Shown here: in pieces, positions 7,795-13,758 of the stretch
How positions within the stretch are numbered: the stretch's first letter is position 1
Layout: each line of letters starts with the position of its first letter
Assembly: GCA_027069385.1 (NCBI GenBank)
Contig: JALXER010000250.1
Span: 1 to 13,758, forward strand
Source: Paracoccaceae bacterium
GTDB taxonomy: Bacteria; Pseudomonadota; Alphaproteobacteria; Rhodobacterales; Rhodobacteraceae
DNA: 13,758 nucleotides
Direction of reading: 5' to 3'
The notes under the pieces: generated by a model
What the model saw: only the letters and a program-made list of their open reading frames with translations
The model's database searches: none
Told to the model about the DNA's origin: nothing
Translations under genes and position numbers: made by a program

Positions 7795-9231
7795 ATGCTT
7801 AGCAACGATATTTATGTAATCCTGCCCGAGCTGGTGATCGTGGGCGTGGCCATCGCGGCGCTGATGTTCGGGGTCTATTCCAGACGGGAACAGGGCGGCA
7901 ATGTGCTAACCTTTATGGCCCTGTTCTTTGTGGGGATGGGGTTCTGGGTGGCCTATCGCCCGCCTGTGGGTGACACGGCCTTTGACGGGATGTTTATCAA
8001 TGACGGCTTTGCCCGTTTTGCCAAGGTGGCCATTCTGTGGTCGGGCGCGGCAGTGTTGCTGCTGGCGCGGCCCTATCTGACCCGGCTGAAACTGCTGAAA
8101 TACGAATTTCCCGTGCTGGTGGCGCTGGCCACGGTGGGCATGATGATGATGGTGTCGGCAGGCGATATGATCGCGCTTTATATGGGGTTGGAACTGCAAT
8201 CGCTGGCGCTTTATGTGATTGCCGCGTTTAACCGGGATTCGCTCAAATCTTCCGAAGCAGGGCTGAAATATTTCGTGCTGGGCGCGCTGTCCTCGGGGTT
8301 GCTGCTTTATGGCGCGTCGCTGGTTTACGGTTTTGCCGGTACCACCGGTTTTGCCGGTATTTCGCAGGTGATCACCGATAACGGCATGTCGATGGGCATT
8401 CTGTTCGGGCTGGTATTCATGGCGGCGGGGATTGCGTTCAAGGTTTCGGCCGCACCGTTCCACATGTGGACGCCCGACGTTTACGAAGGCTCTCCGACGC
8501 CGGTTACCGCCTTTTTTGCCTCGGCCCCCAAGGTGGCGGCGATGGTGATGCTGACGCGGCTGCTCTATGATGCCTTTGGCGATGCGATGCATGACTGGCG
8601 GCAGCTTTTGGCGATATTGTCGCTGGCATCGATGTTTATCGGTGCGGTGGCGGCGATCGGCCAGACCAATATCAAACGGCTGATGGCCTATTCCTCGATC
8701 GGGCATATGGGCTTTGCACTGATGGGGCTGGCGGCGGGCAACCAGATGGGCGTGCAGTATATGCTGATTTACATGAGCATCTATGTCACCACTAATATCG
8801 GCGTGTTCGCCTTTATCCTGAATATGGAGCGCGACGGCCAGCCGGTGACCGATATCAAGGCGCTGGGGCAATTGTCGAAAATCCAGCCCGGGCGGGCGCT
8901 GGCGCTGGCAGTGCTGATGTTCAGCCTTGCGGGTATTCCGCCGCTGGTCGGCTTTTTCGCCAAGTTCTATGTCCTAAGCGCCGCTGTTGATGCGGGGCTG
9001 ACTTGGCTGGCGGTGGCCGGGGTGATCGCCTCGGTGATCGGGGCGTTCTATTACCTGCGCATCGTCTATCTGATGTATTTTGGCGAGGATGCCGACACCC
9101 TGAACGGTCGCATGCCGATGCTGCACATGGCGTTTCTGGGCGTTTCGGCCGCGATCATGGTGCTGGGCATTGTCAATATGTTCGGCATCGAGGGCATGGC
9201 CGCCAGCGCCGCCGCGAGCCTGCTGAACTAG
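7795..9231 (+). CDS. nuoN: NADH-quinone oxidoreductase subunit N (NuoN)
   Basis: This is the third antiporter-like pump (478 aa, about 14 transmembrane helices), the ND2/Nqo14 homologue, located next to NuoK in the membrane arm. The channel glutamate E133 lies in LYMGLELQSLALYVIAAFNR and the lysine K216 in AFKVSAAPFHMWTPDVYEGSPTPVTAFFASAPKVAAM. A GTG at 7792 directly precedes the ATG at 7795. The ATG is chosen because GGA at 7785-7787 is then 7 bases away, against 4 for the GTG; the difference is a single residue. The gene is 12 bp downstream of nuoM and is the last complex I gene. The birA start follows after one base. Confidence 0.97.
   Translation: MLSNDIYVILPELVIVGVAIAALMFGVYSRREQGGNVLTFMALFFVGMGFWVAYRPPVGDTAFDGMFINDGFARFAKVAILWSGAAVLLLARPYLTRLKLLKYEFPVLVALATVGMMMMVSAGDMIALYMGLELQSLALYVIAAFNRDSLKSSEAGLKYFVLGALSSGLLLYGASLVYGFAGTTGFAGISQVITDNGMSMGILFGLVFMAAGIAFKVSAAPFHMWTPDVYEGSPTPVTAFFASAPKVAAMVMLTRLLYDAFGDAMHDWRQLLAILSLASMFIGAVAAIGQTNIKRLMAYSSIGHMGFALMGLAAGNQMGVQYMLIYMSIYVTTNIGVFAFILNMERDGQPVTDIKALGQLSKIQPGRALALAVLMFSLAGIPPLVGFFAKFYVLSAAVDAGLTWLAVAGVIASVIGAFYYLRIVYLMYFGEDADTLNGRMPMLHMAFLGVSAAIMVLGIVNMFGIEGMAASAAASLLN
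8328..8359 (+). repeat. 14-bp direct repeat inside nuoN
   Basis: The 14-base sequence CGGTTTTGCCGGTA occurs at 8328-8341 and again, without mismatch, at 8346-8359, an offset of 18 bp or six codons. It encodes the local peptide repeat GFAGTT-GFAGIS. It keeps the frame and sits in a loop or helix-end region of the protein. Confidence 0.8.
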
Positions 9232-9232
9232 G

Positions 9233-9943
9233 GTGGCCGACTGGCCACAGCACCTTGGGCGGGTGATCCTGCCCGAGGTGGACAGCACCAACAACGCCGC
9301 ACTTGCGCGGGTCGGGCAGGGCGATTGCTGGGTGCTGACCCACGCCCAGACCGCCGGAGTCGGGCGACGTGGCAAGGTCTGGCACATGCCGCCGGGCAAT
9401 TTTGCCGCCAGCCTGTTGATGCACTCGGACGAACCGCTGGGCGATTTGGCGCAACGTTCTTTCGTGGCGGCACTGGCATTGCGCGACGCGCTGGACGCGG
9501 CAGGGGCCGAAGATATCTCGCTGAAATGGCCCAATGATGTGCTGGTGCGCGGGCGCAAGATTGCCGGTATCCTGCTGGTCTCGGCCCCCGGCGCCATTGT
9601 GATCGGGGTCGGGGTCAACCTAGCTGCCGCCCCCGACCCTGCGACTCTGGAGCCATGGGCCATGCCGCCGATTGCGCTGGACGGGCGTATCGCCCCCGAA
9701 GCCTTTCTGACCCTGCTGGCCGTTGCCTTTGACCACCACGAATCCACCATGCGCCGCCTTGGCTTTGCCCCGATCCGCGCGGCGTGGCTGCGCCATGCGG
9801 CCCGACTGGGGCAGATCATCCATGCCAAATTGCCCGACCGCACCCTGACCGGCAGCTTTGAAACCATCGACGAAAGCGGCGCATTGGTGTTAGATACCGA
9901 AAAAGGGCGCGTAACCCTGCCCGCCGCCGAAGTGTTTTTCTGA
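9233..9943 (+). CDS. birA: Biotin--[acetyl-CoA-carboxylase] ligase (BirA)
   Basis: This cytoplasmic enzyme activates biotin with ATP to biotinyl-5'-AMP and attaches it to a lysine of biotin carboxyl carrier domains (acetyl-CoA carboxylase and similar enzymes). The 236-residue protein has the catalytic core only. The ATP/biotin loop GVGRRGKVW is at residues 42-50, KWPNDV at 98-103 with K98, KIAGILL at 109-115 and GVGVNL at 125-130. The C-terminal 45 residues form the usual SH3-like domain. There is no N-terminal helix-turn-helix, so unlike E. coli BirA it should not be a DNA-binding repressor (class I enzyme). The start is a GTG, one base after the nuoN stop. There is no strong ribosome site, so expression probably depends on coupling to nuoN. 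Confidence 0.95.
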   Translation: MADWPQHLGRVILPEVDSTNNAALARVGQGDCWVLTHAQTAGVGRRGKVWHMPPGNFAASLLMHSDEPLGDLAQRSFVAALALRDALDAAGAEDISLKWPNDVLVRGRKIAGILLVSAPGAIVIGVGVNLAAAPDPATLEPWAMPPIALDGRIAPEAFLTLLAVAFDHHESTMRRLGFAPIRAAWLRHAARLGQIIHAKLPDRTLTGSFETIDESGALVLDTEKGRVTLPAAEVFF

Positions 9944-9954
9944 AAGGAACGCCT

Positions 9955-10725
9955 ATGCTGTTAGCCATCGATGTCGGCAATACCAACGCGGTTTTTGCGG
10001 TGGTGGATGACAAAACCGTACTGGGCGAGTTCCGCTGCTCGACCGATCACAAACGCACCGCCGATGAATACTTTGTCTGGCTGCGCCACCTGATGACCCA
10101 TGCGGGCATTACCGGCCGGATTGACGAGGTGATTATTTCGTCCACAGTGCCGCGGGTGGTGTTTAACCTGCGGGTGCTGGCGGACCGCTATTTTGATTGC
10201 CGCCCGATGGTGGTGGGCAAGCCCGATGTCGATATCGGCACGCCGCCGCGCGTGGACCCGGATGCGGGCGTCGGGCCCGACCGGCTGGTCAACACGGTGG
10301 CGGGGTTTGACCGTTATGGCGGTGATCTGGTCATCGTCGATTTTGGTACTGCCACCACCTTTGACGTGGTGGCCCATGACGGGGCCTATGTGGGCGGGGT
10401 GATTTCCCCCGGGGTCAATGTCAGCCTGGAGGCCTTTCACCACGCCGCCGCCGCATTGCCCCATATCGATGTCAGCCAGCCAACAGGGGTGGTGGGCACA
10501 AATACCGTCGCTTGTATGCAATCGGGGATTTACTGGGGTTACATTGGCCTCGTGGAAGGCATATGTAAACGTATCGCGACCGAACGGGGCCAAAAGATGA
10601 AGATCATCGGCACCGGCGGTCTCGCAACCTTATTTGCGCAAGGCACCACAGTTTTCGATCATCTGGATACGGATTTGACCGTGCATGGTCTGGTGTTGAT
10701 TGCGGCTATGAACAGAAAGAAATGA
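9955..10725 (+). CDS. coaX: Type III pantothenate kinase (CoaX)
   Basis: This cytoplasmic kinase phosphorylates pantothenate with ATP, the first step of coenzyme A synthesis. The type III enzyme belongs to the ASKHA fold, is not inhibited by CoA and usually needs a monovalent cation. At 256 residues it has the family length. Motifs seen are the phosphate loop DVGNTN at residues 6-11, GPDRLVN at 107-113 (pantothenate binding, with catalytic-type D109), DFGTATTFD at 129-137, GGVISPGV shortly after, and GTGGLA near the C-terminus. A clear AAGGA at 9944-9948 lies 6 bases before the ATG. It is 11 bp downstream of birA and one base upstream of rnj. No other pantothenate kinase type is visible in the window, so this may be the cell's main one. 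Confidence 0.97.
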   Translation: MLLAIDVGNTNAVFAVVDDKTVLGEFRCSTDHKRTADEYFVWLRHLMTHAGITGRIDEVIISSTVPRVVFNLRVLADRYFDCRPMVVGKPDVDIGTPPRVDPDAGVGPDRLVNTVAGFDRYGGDLVIVDFGTATTFDVVAHDGAYVGGVISPGVNVSLEAFHHAAAALPHIDVSQPTGVVGTNTVACMQSGIYWGYIGLVEGICKRIATERGQKMKIIGTGGLATLFAQGTTVFDHLDTDLTVHGLVLIAAMNRKK

Positions 10726-10726
10726 A

Positions 10727-12385
10727 ATGAGCAATAAACTGATCTATCTGCCTTTGGGCGGTGCCGGTGAAATCGGCATGAACATGTACCTGTACGGGTA
10801 CGGGCCAAAGGGCAGGGAGCGCTATATTCTGGTTGATGTCGGGGTGACCTTTCCCGATATGGAAACCAGCCCGGGGGTTGATCTGATCATGGCCGACCCG
10901 ACCTATATCACTGAACGCGCCGACCGGCTGGAGGCGATCTTTATCACCCACGCCCACGAGGACCATATCGGCGCGATCGGCCATCTGTACCCGCGCCTGC
11001 AAGCCCCGATTTACGCGCGCGCCTTTACCGCCGCGATCGGCCGTAACAAGATGGAGCGCGCCGGTCAGGACCCCGATATCATCCGCGAGGTGGGCCTGTG
11101 GCCCGAAACCGTCAAGGCCGGCCCGTTCGAGGTCGGCTTTGCGCCGATTTCGCATTCCATCCCCGAGGCCTCGGCGCTGGTGATCGATACGCCTTTGGGC
11201 CGTATTTTCCACTCGGGCGACTTTAAAATCGACCCCGACCCGCTGGTCGGAGAGGCCTTCGACCCCGACCTGATGAAAGAAATCGCCAAGCCCGGGATCA
11301 AGGCGCTGGTCTGTGACAGTACCAACATTTTTTCCACCGGTGCCGGTCGCTCCGAAGCCAGTCTGGCCAGCCCGATTACCGATATGATCGGGCACGCAAG
11401 CGGCATGGTGGTGGCGACCACATTCGCCAGTAACGTTGCGCGCCTGAAAACGCTTTCGCAAGCGGCGGTCGATGCCGGTCGCTCGGTGGTGGTGGTGGGG
11501 CGTGCCATGACCACGATGATCAACACCGCGCAATCCACCGGCGTGCTGACCGATTTTCCGCCGATTGTCGATCTGGAAGACAGCCGCGATATTCCGCGCA
11601 ACCAGTTGCTGGTGCTGTCCACCGGCTCGCAGGGGGAACGCCGCGCGGCCAGTGCGCAACTGGCGCAGGGCAAGTATCGCGGCATGGAGTTGAAAGAGGG
11701 TGACACGTTTCTGTTCTCCTCCAAGACCATTCCGGGCAATGAAAAAGGTGTGGCGTTTATCCATAACCAACTGGCGCAAAAGGGCGTCAACGTGGTGGCC
11801 GAGGATGACCGCTATCACGTTTCGGGTCACGCCAACCGCCCCGATCTGGAGCGGCTTCAGGTTTTGATGAAACCCGATATGGTGATCCCGATGCACGGCG
11901 AATACCGCCACCTGCGCGAGCATGTGCAAATGGCGCAGAATAACGGCCGCGCCGCGATGATTGCCCCGAACGGGGTGATGGTTGATCTAAGCGGCGATAC
12001 GCCCAATGTGATCGACAATATCGACACGGGGCGGCTCTATCTGGATGGCACCGTGCTGATTGGCGCGATGGATGGCATCGTGCGCAAACGTCTGCATTTC
12101 GCGCTGCGCGGCCATGTGGTGGTCAGCCTGCTGATCGACGAGGACAACCGCCTGATCGATGGGGCCTGGGCCGAGGCCCACGGCCTGCCAGATATCAACG
12201 AAACGCTGGAAGCCGCGCTGGAAGAGGCCATCGACAACGACCTGAAAAAGGCGCGCAAAGGGGCGCTAGGCGATGATGAAATGGTCGATATGATCGTGTC
12301 GCGGGCATCCAGCCGGGTGTGCAAAAACATGATCGGCAAGAAACCGGTTTGCACGACGCTGATCAACCGGATGGAAAACGAATAA
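10727..12385 (+). CDS. rnj: Ribonuclease J (metallo-beta-lactamase/beta-CASP nuclease)
   Basis: This is a zinc-dependent RNase of the beta-CASP family with 5'-to-3' exonuclease and, in some species, endonuclease activity, used in rRNA maturation and mRNA decay. The 552-residue protein is of normal length. Metal ligands are visible: H75-x-H77-x-D79-H80 (ITHAHEDHIG), H143 (ISHSIPEA), D165 (HSGDFKID) and H390 (MHGEYRHL). The beta-CASP motif with H368 is in SGHANRPDL. The last roughly 100 residues are the C-terminal domain of the family. The ATG lies one base after the coaX stop with only an A-rich, weak ribosome site, so coupling to coaX is likely. A separate essential metallo-hydrolase role is unlikely because both the beta-CASP insertion and the C-terminal domain are present. 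Confidence 0.95.
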   Translation: MSNKLIYLPLGGAGEIGMNMYLYGYGPKGRERYILVDVGVTFPDMETSPGVDLIMADPTYITERADRLEAIFITHAHEDHIGAIGHLYPRLQAPIYARAFTAAIGRNKMERAGQDPDIIREVGLWPETVKAGPFEVGFAPISHSIPEASALVIDTPLGRIFHSGDFKIDPDPLVGEAFDPDLMKEIAKPGIKALVCDSTNIFSTGAGRSEASLASPITDMIGHASGMVVATTFASNVARLKTLSQAAVDAGRSVVVVGRAMTTMINTAQSTGVLTDFPPIVDLEDSRDIPRNQLLVLSTGSQGERRAASAQLAQGKYRGMELKEGDTFLFSSKTIPGNEKGVAFIHNQLAQKGVNVVAEDDRYHVSGHANRPDLERLQVLMKPDMVIPMHGEYRHLREHVQMAQNNGRAAMIAPNGVMVDLSGDTPNVIDNIDTGRLYLDGTVLIGAMDGIVRKRLHFALRGHVVVSLLIDEDNRLIDGAWAEAHGLPDINETLEAALEEAIDNDLKKARKGALGDDEMVDMIVSRASSRVCKNMIGKKPVCTTLINRMENE

Positions 12386-12390
12386 GACCC

Positions 12391-12410
12391 GGGCGGAGCT
12401 GCATCCGCCC
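12391..12410 (+). terminator. Candidate terminator hairpin after rnj
   Basis: A perfect 7-bp inverted repeat, GGGCGGA at 12391-12397 and TCCGCCC at 12404-12410, encloses a 6-base loop. It starts 5 bases after the rnj stop. The following bases (AGATCTCGTTT) lack a proper T-run, so intrinsic termination would be weak. It could instead protect the 3' end of the nuo-birA-coaX-rnj message. Its palindromic stem could act on either strand. Confidence 0.6.
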
Positions 12411-12429
12411 AGATCTCGTTTGCAGAACC

Positions 12430-12453
12430 CGCCCCTGAAAAGGTGACGGGGCG
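12430..12453 (-). terminator. Candidate terminator or 3' hairpin of the helicase gene
   Basis: A 6-bp inverted repeat, CGCCCC at 12430-12435 and GGGGCG at 12448-12453, encloses a 12-base loop. It lies 4 bases beyond the stop codon of the minus-strand helicase gene. Read on that strand it is not followed by a T-run, so a terminator role is tentative. Together with the neighbouring hairpin it fills most of the 72-bp gap between the convergent genes. Confidence 0.4.
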
Positions 12454-12457
12454 AATG

Positions 12458-13758
12458 CTATGCCTCGGTTTCGGGGTCCGGGTCGGCCACCGGTGCTTTT
12501 TGGGTGATCCGCGCTTTTTTCACCGGCTTGGGTAGCGGTTCAGGCGCCGCAGCGATCAGGTCGGCCGCAGGGGCCGGTGTTGCTTCGGGGGCCGGTTCGG
12601 ATTTGGCTTTCGGGGCCTTGGCCTTGGTGCGTGGTTTGCGCTTGGGCTTTTCCTTTGCCGGTTCCGGAGCGGGCTGTTCGGCCTTGGTTGCTTCGGCGGG
12701 TTCGACCGGTGCCTTTGCCTTGGCGCACGGTTTGCGCTTGGGCTTTTCTTTTAGGTCTTCCTCGGCGGCGGGTTGCTCGGGCGCTTTGGCTTTTGCGCGG
12801 GATTTGCGCTTGGGCTTTTCGGGCGCCGATTCGACCGGAGCAGGCGTTTCGATGGCCGGCTGCGCGGGCACTTCGGGCTTGGGTTCTGCTGCTGCACCCG
12901 CATCTTTTACGCGGAATTCCTGCAAAAAGAACGCCGGTGCGGTGTCGCCAAAGCCCAACGGGGCATTGCTGTCATGGCGCCGCGTTGAACGGCCACCCCG
13001 GGGGGTGCTTTTGGCCGGTTTGGGCTGGCTTCCCGTTGCTTTGGGGGGATCATTGCGCGTTGTTTTAGGTGAATCGCGGCGCGGTGCCTTGGGCTTCTCG
13101 GCCTTCGGTTTTGGTTCCGGTTTCACGGATTCCGCCGGTTTCAGCGGGTTATCCATGCGCGGAATAGTGGTTTTGACCAGACTTTCGATTGCATCCAGAT
13201 GTTTCTGGGCGGCCGGAGTGCAAAGGGTAATCGACTTGCCCTTGCGACCGGCGCGACCGGTGCGGCCAATGCGGTGCACGTAATCTTCGGCATGGATGGG
13301 CACGTCGAAATTGAACACATGTGATACGTTCGGAATATCCAGACCGCGCGCCGCCACATCCGAGGCCACCAACAGTTTCAATTCCCCGTCACGAAAGCCG
13401 TTCAGGATTTTCATGCGCATGGACTGTTCCAGATCGCCATGAATCGGGTTGGCATCATGCCCGTGCTTTTTCAGCGATTTGGCGACGATGTCCACGTCAA
13501 CCTTGCGGTTGCAAAAGATGATGGCATTGGTGCAGCCATCGCCTTCGCTTTCGATAATGGCCCGCAGCACGTTGCGTTTCTCAGTGCTGGCCCGGTCTTT
13601 ACGGCTGGGTTTGAAGTGGACCACACCCTGGGTAATGGTTTCCGACGCCGACGCCTGCCGCGCAACTTCCACGCGGGCGGGGTTCGACAGGAAGGTGTTG
13701 GTGATGCGTTCAATCTCGGGCGCCATGGTGGCGGAAAAGAACAAGGTCTGGCGCGTGA
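12458..13758 (-). CDS. DEAD-box RNA helicase (RhlE-like), 5' part missing
   Basis: This is the C-terminal part of an ATP-dependent RNA helicase that unwinds RNA duplexes in ribosome assembly or mRNA decay. The frame is open to the right edge, where it reads TRQTLFFSATM; the Walker A, Q and DEAD motifs lie outside. The start predicted at 13744 is not a real start. Counting from that point, motif III (SAT) is at residues 4-6, IIFCNRK at 75-81, VASDVAARGLDIP at 126-138 (motif V) and YVHRIGRTGRAGRKG at 155-169 (motif VI). A tail of about 230 residues follows, rich in Lys, Pro, Ala and Glu. It contains a GFGDTAPAFFLQEF block at 264-277 and three copies of EKPKRKxxxKAKAP at about 309-378. Basic tails of this kind usually bind RNA. 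The assignment to RhlE rather than another DEAD-box group is by resemblance only. Confidence 0.93.
   Translation of the reverse strand, partial: TRQTLFFSATMAPEIERITNTFLSNPARVEVARQASASETITQGVVHFKPSRKDRASTEKRNVLRAIIESEGDGCTNAIIFCNRKVDVDIVAKSLKKHGHDANPIHGDLEQSMRMKILNGFRDGELKLLVASDVAARGLDIPNVSHVFNFDVPIHAEDYVHRIGRTGRAGRKGKSITLCTPAAQKHLDAIESLVKTTIPRMDNPLKPAESVKPEPKPKAEKPKAPRRDSPKTTRNDPPKATGSQPKPAKSTPRGGRSTRRHDSNAPLGFGDTAPAFFLQEFRVKDAGAAAEPKPEVPAQPAIETPAPVESAPEKPKRKSRAKAKAPEQPAAEEDLKEKPKRKPCAKAKAPVEPAEATKAEQPAPEPAKEKPKRKPRTKAKAPKAKSEPAPEATPAPAADLIAAAPEPLPKPVKKARITQKAPVADPDPETEA
12612..12820 (-). repeat. Three imperfect 41-bp repeats in the helicase tail
   Basis: Related 41-bp units lie at 12612-12652, 12708-12748 and 12780-12820. 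All three end (plus-strand view) with the same 18 bases, TTTGCGCTTGGGCTTTTC. The first two differ at 5 of 41 positions. The offsets are 96 and 72 bp, both whole codon numbers, so the frame is kept. They encode the peptide motif EKPKRK-x3-KAKAP, with SRA, PCA and PRT as the variable triplets. The spacers are acidic and proline-rich. Confidence 0.85.

Noticed and set aside
10706..11929. A 407-codon open frame on the minus strand, opposite rnj
   Set aside because: It is antisense to a gene with all metal-ligand motifs, has shadow composition and no recognisable domain.
12612..12820. Repeats considered as a CRISPR array
   Set aside because: There are only three diverged copies with unequal spacing, all in frame inside a protein-coding tail, and the spacers encode similar acidic peptides.
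12504..13283. A 259-codon plus-strand frame across the helicase tail
   Set aside because: It is Gly/Ala/Leu/Phe-rich and mirrors the Lys/Pro/Ala-rich repeats on the other strand. The minus-strand frame continues seamlessly from helicase motifs, so it is the real one.

Overview
The window is a stretch of chromosome from an alphaproteobacterium, most likely of the order Rhodobacterales. The evidence is the high GC content (about 60% by eye), the uninterrupted order nuoG-H-I-J-K-L-M-N-birA-coaX-rnj, the close match of the Nuo subunits to the mitochondrial/alphaproteobacterial type of complex I (NuoG without a ligand set for the extra N7 Fe-S cluster), and the use of RNase J. The genus cannot be fixed from the sequence alone.

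Layout. Bases 1-9231 hold the distal half of a respiratory complex I (NADH:ubiquinone oxidoreductase) operon. NuoG is cut at its 5' end by the window edge. NuoH, NuoI, NuoJ, NuoK, NuoL, NuoM and NuoN are complete. Bases 9233-12385 continue on the same strand, with almost no gaps, into three housekeeping genes: birA (biotin-protein ligase), coaX (type III pantothenate kinase) and rnj (ribonuclease J). A 72-bp intergenic stretch (12386-12457) holds two GC-rich hairpins. Convergent to rnj, on the minus strand, is the 3' part of a DEAD-box RNA helicase of RhlE type, with a long repetitive Lys/Ala/Pro-rich tail. Its N-terminal half lies beyond the right edge.

How the genes work together. NuoG and NuoI carry Fe-S clusters that pass electrons from NADH to quinone. 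NuoH forms the quinone chamber with the peripheral arm. NuoJ, K, L, M and N are the membrane arm that pumps protons. Start and stop codons overlap or lie 1-15 bp apart throughout, so co-transcription and translational coupling are likely from nuoG to rnj. BirA loads biotin onto acetyl-CoA carboxylase and related enzymes, and CoaX starts CoA synthesis, so the tail of the operon links respiration to acyl-CoA metabolism. RNase J and the helicase are both RNA-processing proteins.

Nothing in the window looks like a mobile element, CRISPR array, tRNA, rRNA, phage or defence system. It is a conserved core-genome region. The points most worth a second look are the helicase tail, the convergent RNase J/helicase pair and the hairpins between them.
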